This document shows positions 35,177 to 48,381 of a stretch of 64,000 bases of DNA, in pieces. The translations under genes were made by a program, and so were the position numbers. Each line of letters starts with the position of its first letter. The stretch's first letter is position 1. The notes under the pieces were generated by a model that was not told the DNA's origin, searched no databases, and worked only from the letters and a program-made list of their open reading frames with translations. The DNA is from Eunapius fragilis (Eukaryota; Porifera; Demospongiae; Spongillida; Spongillidae): NCBI GenBank assembly GCA_963681505.1, contig OY811971.1, positions 23,079,462-23,143,461 of the forward strand, written 5' to 3'.

Positions 35177-38100
35177 ATGAGTAACGAGCTAAAAGCGTTC
35201 GTCAGCCTTTACGATGTCTTGCAGAGCACCCTAACTCCTGAAGACGTAGCAGGCGGGTGCTTTGCAAGGAGCATCATATCGAGCGTCGACCTCGAAGAAG
35301 TACAAGCTCCTGGTTCGAGGCATAACAAGATGGCTGTCCTCTTGGGTGCGGTCCAAAGAGCCATTCAATTGGACCAAGCAGCTTTTTACACTTTCCTCGA
35401 ACTGCTTTCTAAAGAAGCAAAATACACTGGTCTTGTTGCTCAGCTACGTAAGTACATGATTATTAACTGACGCGTGTTAAACCATTTAATCCCCAACGTA
35501 GGAGGCAAAGTTCCTGGGAAGGCAACAACAGAAGCAGTCAGTGCACCAGGAGGTAAATAAACCAGTCTCGCAGTAGTGCACTTCTCACGGGAGGGAAGTA
35601 TTATATAAATATATAAATAGAAATAAAAAAATAAAAAATACCTCTTTTCTTCATAATCACTAACATATATCCCGTTTTTGTTGACTTAAAAAGCTAATAT
35701 ATCGCTGCTATTTTGGCGCCCTCACAGCATTTTGGCGCCCTGTTTTTGGACCACTGGGGAGGGGGGCGGGGGGGGGGCGGCAACCGGCCACACCGTCTCG
35801 CAGAATCCATATTCCTCACTGCATGAGTACTGATTTCTTGATGGGGAGGGCCGTGGTCTCTAGCGTCCCGTACACAAAAACCATTTGAAAGCTACGAAGC
35901 AATCGCTTCAAAGTCGCTTGTGCAACAGTGATGGAATCAGTCAGAGTGGGTTTAATGCCAAATCACTCATTAAGTGCCATTGCCACTTTCGGTTATAGAA
36001 CGAACCGGCACCGCAGTATCGACAGCATTCGCTAGCCAGTCCAGGCTGGGTGAAAATACAATACAATACATCCAAAACGAGTATGCATCGTGTCCATGCC
36101 TTTAATTGGCCACTGTCTCTGAGCCCTTCTATAATATTATTCATATGTGTGAATAACGTTTCCCTCCCCTGCCACGCCCCTCACACGTCCACCCCTGCCC
36201 GCCCGCCAGTCTGCTGTCCTTTCTACACGAAAGGACAGCGGATAGCGTTCTTCCAGCAAACTGGCTAAGTTGGTGAAAGGAAACCGTGACGCTATAGTTG
36301 AGTACCCTGTTCTTCAGTGTTCGGAATTTTAACAATTCTATTGGTGCAGTTTTATTAGCAAAGATAGCTTTCAATAAAACATTGGTATCGAAACATGACA
36401 CGTAATTCTTGATATCTATTTGTATCCCTCGTTCAGAAAAAAAAATCTAACTATTTCGTTAAATGGCTGTTTCAAATACAACTACCTGTCTTCTACCAAT
36501 AGTATCCCAAGCTGAACGTAATAAGAGATATTTTTTCAAACGAACAAGATTGGTACTGCCTGAAAGAGCAATTAAATGAATTAAAATGATATGTGAAAGG
36601 TGTCATTTGCGACAAAGTTATAGCGATCCAAACATGGCATGGATTTTGCGGCAATGGTAATCCATGCGGTAGCGCATACAAAATCGTGACGGTTTTTGTT
36701 CTGTTCGCTATAGCAACCACAATCAATAATATAAAATCACACCAAATTTTTTTACAAGTCTTGCACACACATAAGAAGCATAGAATAGTCAATTTCATTA
36801 ATGTACAAAAATATAGTCAACTAAGAATTCATAAGAGTCATTGAAACATAATCTCCATCTTCTTGACTGCTTCCTCGTTTTCAATAAGAAGCAGTTACCT
36901 TGTACGCTTTACAATTTTTAGATAACTTTACTGCTACATTTTTACCTTGGTATAATATATTATCTTCGTTAATAAAACCATAAATGTTCAATGTTGAGTC
37001 CTCTGGATTGGCAAGAATTGCTTTTGTAATATTTATTTGGGATTCATCCATCTCTGGAAACTCTATACAAAATTCTGCATTGCTTTCTGCAACACTCTAT
37101 ATTTTCTTCTGTTCTTCGATAACTACTATCTTTTTTCCGGGTTCTTTCCAATAGCAGTTTATCTCCTTAGCAACATTTAGTTCATGGGTGTGAATAAGCT
37201 ACTTCATCTTTTGAGCCTGTCCTATGCAAAATTTAATAATTTTTTCCTGCTCATTGTGAGGTTTTGAACAAAGCCATGGTAACGATTTATTTATTTTAGA
37301 CTTAACCTTTCATCAACAAACCTAATTTTCACATTATGTGCATTTCTAAAATGATAATCAGCTAATCCAAGAGTTTTCTCAGCAAACATATTATGTGTAG
37401 GGGCAGTGAGCGTTTCGATTGCCAAAGGTGTTGGAAAGTTGGATATATTACCCTCAATGTAATTATATATGTGTCGTTCAATTACTTCTATAATGCCAGT
37501 TATAAGTCGGAACAAAATTTCATTCAAGCTTGCTTTCTCCAGTGCATTCATTAAATTAAAATTACTTTGTAAACACTGCAGTATAACATCTGCATGTCTT
37601 TTTGTCCAAACCTATATCTGTACATGTTGTTAAGACAAGTAACGGGCAATCCTTTAATAAATTTAGGTACTGTAAACATGTCTTAATGTACGAAATAGTA
37701 TCAAGGTTAGTGATGCCTGGATTTCCATACAGCTAAATTTTTTATTCGCTTCGTATTGATGTCTTTAAAGCATTAATATTCCCACATACTCCTTCATGAA
37801 TAAAAGCCACCATTTTGGCAGTATTAAAAATGCTTTGCTGCACTAAGTTTGTATATATGTGCACTACCAAACCATTTCTTATTACTCAAACCTGTAGTGC
37901 ATTGTCTGCACTGATATCACCACTAAAACCTTCAATCAACTTCTTAAAATCTTCTGCAGTCTTCATCCTAATTTGGAAAGATCACACCAATAAATCATTG
38001 CAGCATGGTAACATCTTAAAAGGGTTACATGTAGGGTTGTAAGCACACTGGAAAGTTGCACAAACATGCGTTCGCGGCAACGTACAATATGATATCTGGG

Positions 38101-41100
38101 ACGAGTCACAACCTGAGAAAATCTGGGGTATGCCTTGGGCATCGGCAAAAATTATGGTATTTTCATAGTATGTAGATTTATAGCAAAACTGCGTTTACAA
38201 GTACTTCCTTTTACAGTACCTCGAAAATAATGGTAGTCTTCATTTAGAGTACATATTTTTTCTACGCGCCAGAAAATTTGGACAAAACGTTTCAAATAAA
38301 CCAGAGCTGTATCATAGCATAGACAATGTATCGACATACCGATAAATCCAGAAACAGTCCACAACAGCGATCAAACGAACACAAAAATTGTATTATCTCT
38401 TTCCAATTAAAAACGCCTTCAGTTGAAAACGCATCGTCTCTATTACCATCCATTGTTAAACGATGCTTTTCTCACCTACCATGCAGTAGTAGCAAAATAC
38501 TTTATCCAAGCTCTCTTCGTAATGTTAGAGAGAGATTGAAAGCCATTGCGCCTTTTGGCCTATACGCGGACCAGCCGGTGATAGCGCTAATCACACCTTT
38601 CAAGTGGTAAATTATCAGAACGTGGTCCCAATAACGTTTTTAAAGGCACTTCTCATCCTCATTTTGGAAGGTATAGTGTAATGGTTTTAACAATAGCCTT
38701 GCTTTGCACTGTAGACGCGTTGGAATTTTATATCATCGTTTTCTGAGCTCGCGCATGCTTGTTAACCTGTTTTGAAAAACTGACGATCGATTCTCCAAAC
38801 GTTAACTACATGTAAGCTTTCTCTGTAGAAAGTGTTTGCAAGGATGGTTTTTTGTAGTTTTTCTTATCGCAGCAGCTATCGGATCATGAATGAGTTAGGA
38901 AACTTGAGTGGTAGTGTTGGTCTTAAGAGGGACTTTTTTGTTTTCCAACATGAGTTCTTGGTTTTCTAAAATCGTTACCGCAAAAAGAGATAATTTTCAT
39001 GTGTGTCTTCGCGCCTTACACTCGTGTAGCACTCGCGAGCATTTATGTTGAACTCAGCGAATAAGAGACCAGGATTTAGAAAGAAGTAGGTTTGATATTT
39101 TGATTTCGTGGATTAGCCATATAGCAATTAGATGGATAGCTCGCACAAGCCGTAGGCTGATAGAAAGCGCCCCGCCCACTTTGAATGCCAGAAAGCTGTG
39201 TAGGTTATAATTAACTGCGCTTCTAAAGTATCATGGTTACACCGCACAGCAAAATTACTATTTCCACTCTGCCAGCCATCTCTCATGCGATCAGCTGGAA
39301 AAAAAAAACCCTTTCAGATGGAGCACTGGACGCCAAAATGGCTAAATACTTGCGGGTTAGAGTGAGGGAAGTTAGTTAGCTTCGTGGTCGCTCCCCCATT
39401 CCGTGACGCCATTAACGAGCCAGTTGGTTTGCGGTTCCAGCATATATTAAAATGCTTGAACTCGTCTAAGGTACGAGTTCAGGCGTTATAAGCTTCCGGG
39501 AACAACAACCTACTTACGCATTATGACATCACAAGAAAGTAACATGCAATTGTACTGACTTGTACTGCATGCCTCCACCCCTTTTATTTAACACTGCCTC
39601 AGTATTAAATTACTGCGTACATATGCATGAGGGAGCTGAATGTACATGTAGTAAGTCAAAGCGGCAGAGGCAACAGCACGTCGACATACTTTGTCCACCA
39701 CCTCCCTTAGCCCACATCGAATTTTCACGTTCCTACTTCCAATTCAAACTGCGTGCACGTGCATAGCATTTGTGTGTTTCTTATTCCAGACATACGTCAT
39801 AGTGACATCATTTTTACTGAAAAGGACAGGATAGGAGACGGAGGCCAGGGAGCTGTGTATAAAGCATTTTGGAATCCTAAGAATTTTAATGTTGCAATAA
39901 AAGTATTACTTGCAATTTCAAATGCTGGAAAAAGAGAGGTAAGCCATTTCACCGTGAACCTATATTGCAATTGCTGACAAACATTATTCTTAAATCAGAT
40001 TGAAACACTGAGAACAGTGAGGCATAGAAACATTGTACAGTTATATGGTGTATATGAAAATACGGAAGGAAAGGTTTGCTTAGTATTAGGTGGGTAATAA
40101 TGCACTCAGTTTGCAGAAATATAACATTAGTTGATTGGAAAATAAGAAATATTATGCATCACACTCCTTACTGCTGGTCAATTGTGTACAAAAGGCCCAT
40201 ACTGGATGTCTACATGCTCCATACTTAGAGTAATGTCTTCCTTCTCACGATACCATATGGGCTTTCCTCTTTGAATTTAGATCCGAACATGTACTAAATT
40301 TTTATAACCAGATATATTGTTGATGTCTCAAAAGCATTCAGGCCATTGTGCTGGAATTCTATGCTGAGAAAGATACACAAAAGGCCCATACGATATTTTA
40401 CATCCTCAGCAGACATAGTGTTACAAAGCACATGTACTATGCATCTCAAAAAGGGATTTGCGTGACAGGAAATGACATAACCACTACCGAATAGTTGGCA
40501 ACTACCACTCCTAGCTGAGGCATTCAGTAAAGCCGACTAATAATTCAATTCATCTCGTTCAACATTACACGCAAACAAAGACTGCATGGCTGTTATGCAT
40601 GGGCATTGAGTTTATAACTAGAAAGCATACGGGACAACATAGCTTGAAAAACTCATAATTTTGAAAAACTCATAATTTTGCCAAAACAATTAATATACCT
40701 ACAGCCACTGTATTGCAAATGCATTTTTTAAATGGACTGAATATTGCTGAGATTGCAGTTGAGTTCTACACACGTGCTGTAGCATCTTAGCGAGTTCTAT
40801 TTCATTACACGAATGTAAATTTCCCACATTGGTACGAAGCAATCCGTTCAGTTTCAGCTTGGCCTTTGTAACATTTCCCCCCTCCTGTAATCATGCATTC
40901 AAAAGGTAAGTAGCAAAGTAAGTACACATCTTTATTCTCATCCAATGGTATAAATCCTACCGAAATCATTGATAATGACATAGGAATATAATGTGTTATG
41001 TGGAGGGGATAAGATCAAAGCTCTAGAGCATGTATAAACTGCTACTGGTCGTTCTGGTTAATTTTTGGCATTAGCGTGTGTCGCCATTTCAGTTTTTTTT

Positions 41101-44100
41101 TATTATTAACACGCGGTCCATGAAATTTTGATACCAAAATCATCAAAAAGTATGCAACTGCCTCAAGTAAGCCATTTCCTTCCTTCTTCCATATTACTAA
41201 GAAAATCTGGATGTAAGGCTAGCTCTATGCGACCCCCAGGCATGATTTTAGCTTGTACAGGCCTGTGATTTTTAATTCTGTTTCCTGTGACAATTTTTGT
41301 GCATTATACATATGTAATATGCGCAGAATACTCCCTCTTGAACTTGCATGTTTAATAATAGCAATTTTCAGCGAACAGTATTACCATTCGATCGATGTAT
41401 TGATCATAGTATAGCTCCCAAATCTCAGCGATTTGAAACAGCACGAGTCTGTATATACATGTAGAAGCAACACTTAGCCTGTAATATGTCCCTAAAGTTT
41501 TATCCTTGTCAAGGCGTAATAACCAAGTGTACAGCATACGCTAGTTACATCCGGTTGCTAACTGCTTGATGCATCGCGATAGTCAACACCTTTTCCGATT
41601 GAAAGTGTTCACTAGAAAATATGTATGTGCTCTACGATCTGTAAACTGTCAGGTATAAGAAAAAAGCTTTTTTATGACAAGAATAAGTGTCTGACTTAAA
41701 AGCGTAGCAAAAAAAATGACTCGAAGTATATCCGCAATGGTTAAAAAGTAACAGACAATCATCAATCACTTGTCTGTTGTTGCTGAAAAATTAGTCACAC
41801 ACTGGAATGCATCTACCACCTGTGGGGAATTCTACGATCTATAAACTGTCAGGTGTAAGAAAAAAGCTTTTTTATGACAAGAATAAGTGTCTGACTTAAA
41901 AGCGTAGCAAAAAAAAGAGTACCGTTTGCGTCATTACCGCGAAAATGCTAGGATGTCCTCGTGTCTGCCCGCATCTGTATGGCGCGCTGATCACTTGTAA
42001 GGAAATTTGAAAACAGATACAGCACCAGCGATCAATGAGCTTTAAGAGCCCATGCATTATAGAAATAAGGCGCGACCACAGTATGGTGCGCACTTTTTGG
42101 TATCAAAATTTCATGGACCCAGTGTTAACCAGAAGTTGGTGACACAGGTGCATGTTCTATTTATACATTAGATAAACGCAAATAATTGCATCAAGTACAA
42201 CCCGAAGTATATCCGCAATGGTTAAAAGTAACAGACAATCATCAATCACTTCTCTGTTGTTGCTGAAAAATTAGTCACACACTGGAATGCATCTACCACC
42301 TGTGATGAATTCTAAGATATCAAAGAAGATATGTTCACCCATGAAAATTTAATTCAATATCTTCCACTTCACCCATATCTTAAGTATGTATGGCATGCAG
42401 AAAAAGGATTTAGATATAGTATTTCAAACGAGAGTAATAAATGAGAAGCTATATATTTATAAATTATCAGAAACGTCCAAAATTTCAAAAGACTGTTGTC
42501 ATCAAGACATGCTGTTGTAAAATTTATATTAGGTTTCAAAAGACTGTTGTCATCAAGACATGCTGTTGTAGGTGAAAAAAATCAACACAAAACGTAGTTA
42601 CTTGAAGAAGGTAGTTCAACTGCCACATGTTATTTGTCAGAACATAGACATTATAATTTTTAAATTGAATGGAACCAAATAATTAAGTTTTTTTTTTACA
42701 TGTCTTCATATCGATCTTCTCATGCTACAAACTTAGAACTTGCCCAGACATCCTTGGATAAGCATTTGAAGCAGTGCGCTCCCAACCCTGTGACAAGTTT
42801 GGACTGGTCAATGCAGATAGGAGAAGGTATATTTGTAATATTCTTACCAGAGGAAATGAGGATTTATGGAATTCTCTTTTATAGGTATGAAATACCTTCA
42901 TTATGGTGCACCAGCTGCTATAGTACATGGAGATTTGAAGTCCTTAAATGGTATGTAATGGACAAAAAATAATAGCCATCACCAATTGTCATCACATGCG
43001 AACGTGTAGTTCTTGTTCATCCTGGTAATGTGCTTAAGGTTAGTGGAATTGTACATCTGCAATAATATTATAATGTATGGCATTCTTAAGATTACAGATT
43101 TTGGATGTGCAAAGTTTCAAATTGGTAACATGTCTACAGTGACTAGACACACTTTGCAATGGTGTGCACCTGAGGTTAATTTTTCATGTTTCTAAATTAA
43201 TATTTTTAATCCTCGTATTTTGCTCCTCGTATTTTGCCATTTACAGCTATTTAAAAATGGGAAGCATTCCATGGAGTCAGATGTTTATGCTTATGGTGTG
43301 TTATTGTGGGAAATAGCAACGCACGATGAACCATACAAAGGCCTGAGTGATATGCAAATTATGGGCAAAATCTTTCAGAATGAGGTATACGTATGCACAA
43401 CTGAATTTAAACTGTTCTGACATTGCATCTGCTATGGATCTGAACAGCACCTAGAAATTCCATCGAAGTGTCATGAAGTGATCAAAAGGCTCATGCTACA
43501 ATGCTGGGATGTGGATCCAAAGGTACTTAATCGTAGATTGTAAGAAGACGTGCGTTAATCATAGATTGATCAAGATTTGATAACTCCAGTTATCAAACTT
43601 CAGCACTACTTTTTGAGCCTTCAGAACTAGATTTAATAATTACAATTGCACTAAAAGGTGCCTCCATGATCGTAAGATTGTGTGATAAATAAGTAGTCAT
43701 TAATTGTAATTACCTGATTGATGCATGCACATTCACAACGACCTTATAGTGGTTACCTCTTAGGTAAAATAATTTAATAACACACATCGTAAAATACAAA
43801 ATAAAATAATAATTAAAAACGAGGCCAAATCAAAAATGTTCAGCGGACCTTTGCCTTTGTACAGGCCAAAGCTATAGATTGGTGTTGTGAAAGATGCAAT
43901 TTTGTTAACAATTATCCGCAACGTAGTAATAACCGTACGGTTTTTTTAAAAATACGATTGACAGTATAAACCATTTAAGGAATAAACACTTTAGAATAAT
44001 ATAATACGTTGACTACTCGAGGCCAGGCGCCAATAGGCTGTAAGGTGAGGAGAAAGAATATATGGGTCCCACAATACACTCTTGACGGACATCTGATTGC

Positions 44101-47100
44101 TTGGTGGAGACATGGAAGAATAGAGATACCACGAATGCTGATCACCTGGGAGATTGAAGCTTGTTACTAAGAGAATCCATTAATGTGGCTAACTAATTGT
44201 GATTTACGTACTACATGTAATATGGAACTCAGGGTGCATTAAAATTAAAGCCATATGAAATATTAAAATAAACCAAGTGGAAAAATTTTCACCAAAACAA
44301 TACCCAAAATTCTGACTTAATGCTATAAACATTTACACTAACACAAAAATGGCACATTTTTGCAGCAAAAATTTATATCAATGATGTATAGTCTCATATA
44401 TACCCACATTAACTGTTCACAAGTTCTGGTCTAACCGTGTAACTCTCATTGATTGATTTATTGCCGCTGAGTGGTTGTATAATCTGTGACCTCAAATAAT
44501 GCCAGCCAAGGCTCCGTACTGCGCTTGAAGAAGGAGGTCAAGAATGTTCATATTTAATTAAATAAAGTAGCTGGGGCATTGGGAGAACTAGTAACAGATG
44601 TAAAGTGTATGATCATTGCCAACAATATTAATTTCTGTCAAACTGGGTAGTACATCCTCAATGTTTAAGGTATCCATAGAAGTTATATTTAACTTAAAAT
44701 CCATGTTGCTCATCTAACACTTGCGATTATGCAACTGCTGTAATGTGAGAGTGTAACTAAACCTATATATTTTATGCAGAAACGACCAACATTCAAAATC
44801 ATTATGAATGAATTGGAATTTAAAGGTGAGTTTCAAAAGGAATTTAGCCATAACCAGATTGTGAAATTATAGCAATATTATTATTTTTCTTACTTGAATC
44901 CATCTTCACACATATAGTGGTAAGTAAGAACCACATATTTGTCACTCAAAGCATGTTGAAAACATTTTAACTTCACTCTCTAGCAGCTTTATCACATTGG
45001 TACTTTAATACTTTTCTTATCAAACTACCTGGCAATGTGAATCAAAACCATTTCTACAAGCCTAATACTTTTTCCCACAAATATCTATTTAGTACAACTG
45101 TGCTTGTTATTGGCCAGTTATAATTAAATGTCTGATCTCTTCGCCCCCTCTCTCTCTCCCACTCCCTCTTCCCTTTCTCCCTCCCTGTCTTACTCTCTTG
45201 CTCTCACTTGCATCTCCACGCACACCACCAAGTTGTGTATTATGAGCGTGATTTAGTAACGGCTTTGAATGTAATACTGCTTTGAATCTAATACTGTTAC
45301 GGTACTGTAAACGACTATTGCTTAGCCACACCACATTTTCTTAGCTCCAGTACTTGCTGTTATGCTCATATCATGTGACATTCAAAACAAATGCTACAGA
45401 ATTACATTCTTGAGGGAATTGGTATTGAGCTATTGTACAATAATTTATTCTTTTTCTTTTGTGGAGGCAAAAGTATTTTTCATGTGCCTAAAGTTTATAT
45501 TCAGTATGCAGACTGATAGACATTCATATCCTTTTGATCCTATCAGATACTTGGCCAAGTCCTACTCCAACTCCTTTAGGTAAGAATATTATAATGCCAA
45601 AAATACTGGCCAACACAGTGAAGGTGCATAAATAGTAACAAACAAACTTCTTATAGACTGCTAACGAGCATGTACTACTAATTAAGATAATGTTACTAGT
45701 GGAAAGCATGAACCATGTCCTCACTAAAGCTTACTGTTAAATCAGAAATATGTTCTTTCATCATGTCCGGTGCATTTTATTATTAATTCAAAAGCTATCA
45801 ACCTATACTAAATGAATTTCAACAATCCCAATGTCAGGTGACAGATTCCTGTTTACACTGCAACACCAAATGTGTGCCCCAGTTGTAAGCCAATTGACAG
45901 ATAGCACTTTCACCTTTCATATGACTACATTGTGTGTGCTACAAGAATAGGGGCACCAAGGATGGAAAGGTGTGGCTCAAGAGAGACATTCATCCCTGAT
46001 GGGAACATGTCGATGTCATTTTGGCTGAAAGCTCAAATTTGGATACGTTAATGTACAAGTAGGGGACTAAGCATTTTAATGAAAATAAAGAAGGGGTTAT
46101 CGCTGATTTAATACATTAACGGAGTGGACGGGGTTGAAATGATTTCTTCACAACTATCAATGTGGTCTGGACGGACTGAGAGGGAGGGGGATTAACTCCC
46201 CCTCCACCCCCATCCACTATGGCCTCGATAGATCATAGCCAGGCCTTGTATGAATAGTCTAGACTATCCCAACATGCTATTGGAGCCTAGCACCAAAATT
46301 TAGAAATTTGTAATAGCCACAGCATTGATGATTTTGAACCTTCGGAATCCGTTGTACAGCTGATAAATAGAACAGGTGATGAACTCATCAACTTGCTATT
46401 GTTGAAGATAGATTTGTACTGTACAATGTACCAAACATCTTTCGAAAGTAAGTCTCTCATTCCAATGCAAGATTACAGGCCCAGGGAATCACCTTGCTGA
46501 ACTCTTGATTATCATGATAGATGGCCCACAGGGCCATAGCACCAAGACCCACATTACAAAGGAATTTGAAAGCATTGCACACATCCACATTCCCCACAGA
46601 ATCCAAGTGTTCCCACATGTATGTTCTTAGGCCATAAATTAAATTCTCATTGATCAGTTTCCAAGGGACTGGCAACTCCAAACAGAAGAGGTTGGAAGAA
46701 CCCAGTGGCCCTGCGTTTAGTAGCTCAAGCACACCTTTCCCTGTCAGCCTCTGGACTTCTTCAACCATATGTAATTTCTTCAGCCACTAGACACTATAAT
46801 AACAGGGGGGGAAGGGGTTGGTAGCTATGCATTTTAAAAGTCATATGGTTGGGGATGAGATGATGAGATAGTAGGCTGCTGGTGGTATAGACCTAAGATG
46901 GTAATATCACATTCTGAAGCAGTACCACACGCCGCTGCTACTTTGTTGTATGTTGTAAATTGCTTGCCATATTGTCCACTACTCCATACCTCATTGCTCT
47001 CATTCCTGTGCATTTGAATGAACTCTACTATTGCAGACAATAGTACAAATGGTAGACCAAAACATAAGGATACATATTTGCATGTATTAAATGTCTCTAA

Positions 47101-47598
47101 AAAGACATAGATGTATTAATTATACTCTCCAAGGGGAGGGGATAACTGAGCCTGCATGTTGTAGATGCTTTATTGAATTTGCATCATCCATTAGGTGCTC
47201 AATCATATGGTCAGGCGGCATCCTCAAGTACACCGCGATATGGTAAGGGTTTAGATTACTTGTTAATAGAGAAAGTTTGATATGCAAATGAATTGATATA
47301 TGAGTAATCCTCTATTTGTTTAGTTCCCTTGACATCTAACGATTTAAATGAAGTGAATACAAGATTACAAGCTGTTACAAACTGGCATTACTTGGGTGAG
47401 AATTTATTTGTACCTGACTATATTCTGACAAGTATTGAGAGTAACACGACATTGGAAGATTACAGCCAACGCAGAAATGCTATGTTGAAGTGGTGGCTGG
47501 ACAATGATCATGAAGCATCTTGGAATAAACTGGCACAATCACTAGGGGGCAGTTATGTACGCCTTGGACAGGCAATTCTTTCAGAAAAATGCAAGTAG
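35177..47598 (+). CDS. CARD-like / protein kinase / Death-domain fusion protein
   Basis: I assembled 14 exons with GT-AG borders and matching phases: 35177-35447, 35502-35552, 39790-39938, 39999-40089, 42737-42826, 42885-42950, 43010-43038, 43091-43174, 43247-43384, 43448-43522, 44780-44825, 45547-45579, 47195-47242, 47324-47598. They give 481 residues without a stop. Residues 1-90 look like a CARD (RHNKMAVLLGAVQRAIQLDQ). The kinase spans about 110-365: glycine loop IGDGGQGAVYK (122-132), VAIK Lys145, helix C Glu157, HGDLKSLN (Asp234, Asn239), DFG Asp252, APE 275-277, SDVYAYGVLLWEIATHDEPY, CWDVDPKKRPTF. Residues about 402-470 form a Death domain (NWHYLGENLFVP, MLKWWLDNDHEASWNKLAQS). HGD in place of HRD marks a non-RD kinase, as in IRAK1 and Pelle. 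No signal peptide or membrane segment, so cytoplasmic. Likely role, inferred: Death-fold adaptor-driven kinase in immune or stress signalling. Extra exons in the long introns cannot be excluded. Confidence 0.88.
36880..38010 (-). pseudogene. Decayed transposon-like gene within intron 2 of the kinase gene
   Basis: On the minus strand, reading downward: DFKKLIEGFSGDISADNALQ near 37975-37915, IFNTAKMVAFIHEGVCGNIN near 37830, GNPGITNLDTISYIKTCLQY and LLKDCPLLVLTTCTDIGLDK near 37725-37600, PTPLAIETLTAPTHNMFAEK and HFRNAHNVKIRFVDERLSLK (37551-37291). NKSLPWLCSKPHNEQEKIIK and LNVAKEINCYWKEPGKK follow to about 36900. Several stops and frameshifts separate them. I take it for a member of a multi-copy sponge/cnidarian family, probably transposon-derived; the catalytic type is not recognised. 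Confidence 0.5.
41060..42140. repeat. Intronic element with inverted ends and internal duplications
   Basis: TCCATGAAATTTTGATACCA near 41115 is inverted as TTGGTATCAAAATTTCATGG near 42098, with GTTCTGGTTAA and TTAACCAGAAG outside. Inside, ATAAACTGTCAGGTGTAAGA with AAAAAGCTTTTTTATGACAA occurs at about 41640 and 41842. ATTAGTCACACACTGGAATG with its neighbours recurs at about 41790 and at 42270 just outside. Confidence 0.6.
42480..42575. repeat. Two-copy tandem duplication of about 48 bp
   Basis: TTTCAAAAGACTGTTGTCAT then CAAGACATGCTGTTGTA occurs at 42486 and again at 42534. Confidence 0.85.
46304..46447 (+). CDS. Candidate optional exon of the CARD-kinase-Death gene
   Basis: Between exons 12 and 13 a 144-base stretch lies between TTTAG and GTAAGT. 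It starts and ends in phase 1, exactly as needed to insert 48 codons in frame between the linker exons. It reads SHSIDDFEPSESVVQLINRT then GDELINLLLLKIDLYCTMYQ with no stop. The acceptor has a weak pyrimidine tract. It may be an alternatively used linker exon (529-residue form) or chance. I recognise no domain in it. Confidence 0.4.
46457..47040 (-). other. Antisense open frames in a kinase-gene intron, not recognised
   Basis: Frames of 103 codons (46768-46457, EEVQRLTGKGVLELLNAGPL) and 68 codons (47040-46834, VEFIQMHRNESNEVWSSGQY) lie close together on the minus strand. Their composition looks protein-like, but I know no family match and cannot tell whether they are a nested gene or remnants. 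Confidence 0.3.
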
Positions 47599-47848
47599 AA
47601 ATGTAACCTAGTTTCTGCTCATTGACATTTATATTGTAACTGATAGAATACAAGCTGTAGCAATTTTGATCCCCTTTGTAAAACTATCTAAGCTTTCTTG
47701 GTATATTCCTTTGTATATAATGCACTTCTTGATCCTTGCAGCAAATAACCAGAACTATGTACATTGCATTGAGCTGTAAACAGTTACATTTGATGAATTC
47801 AAAGGACATTAGCATTGAAGACAACCTTATTAAAATGATTGTGGCATA

Positions 47849-47876
47849 AATAAATGTTGCATTTGCAAAGAATAAA
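47849..47876 (+). promoter_or_regulatory. Candidate polyadenylation signals of the kinase gene
   Basis: AATAAA occurs at 47849-47854 and 47871-47876, about 250-275 bases after the stop codon. Confidence 0.5.
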
Positions 47877-48381
47877 ATCCAGGTTCCCCAGGCCATAATA
47901 ATCTTTCAATCGAGATAAATAAGAATGAACAATTCAACAATGCCAAACTAAATTATTTGCATCCATCATTCAATCACACACATGCCATTTCTGGCTTCGT
48001 GACACCACCCCACCCCCCCCCCCTCCCCGCCCTGCCCCTAGTGGATCCGCTACGGGACCAGAAGCACAAGAAGCACTGAGGTCTTGGAGTCTTGGCCTGG
48101 CCAATAGGGCACACATGTACACATGAGGGCACACAGGAAGTTCCCACATAGAAGAATAGGAGCACATACCCACAGCCAATGCAAACACATGCACAAGCAC
48201 ACTATTAAAATCCTAATTGGAGCACACCCACAGATGTCAATAACTCTAAACAGCACTACAAATGTACAGTGTGGATAGACATTTTTTTTACCTTAGATGT
48301 TCAGCTTGGTCAAGCCTATATGTTGCAACCCAATCATTTGGTCTACCGGGCACCCCCTCGCAACAAGCCCTACCCCCTTAC

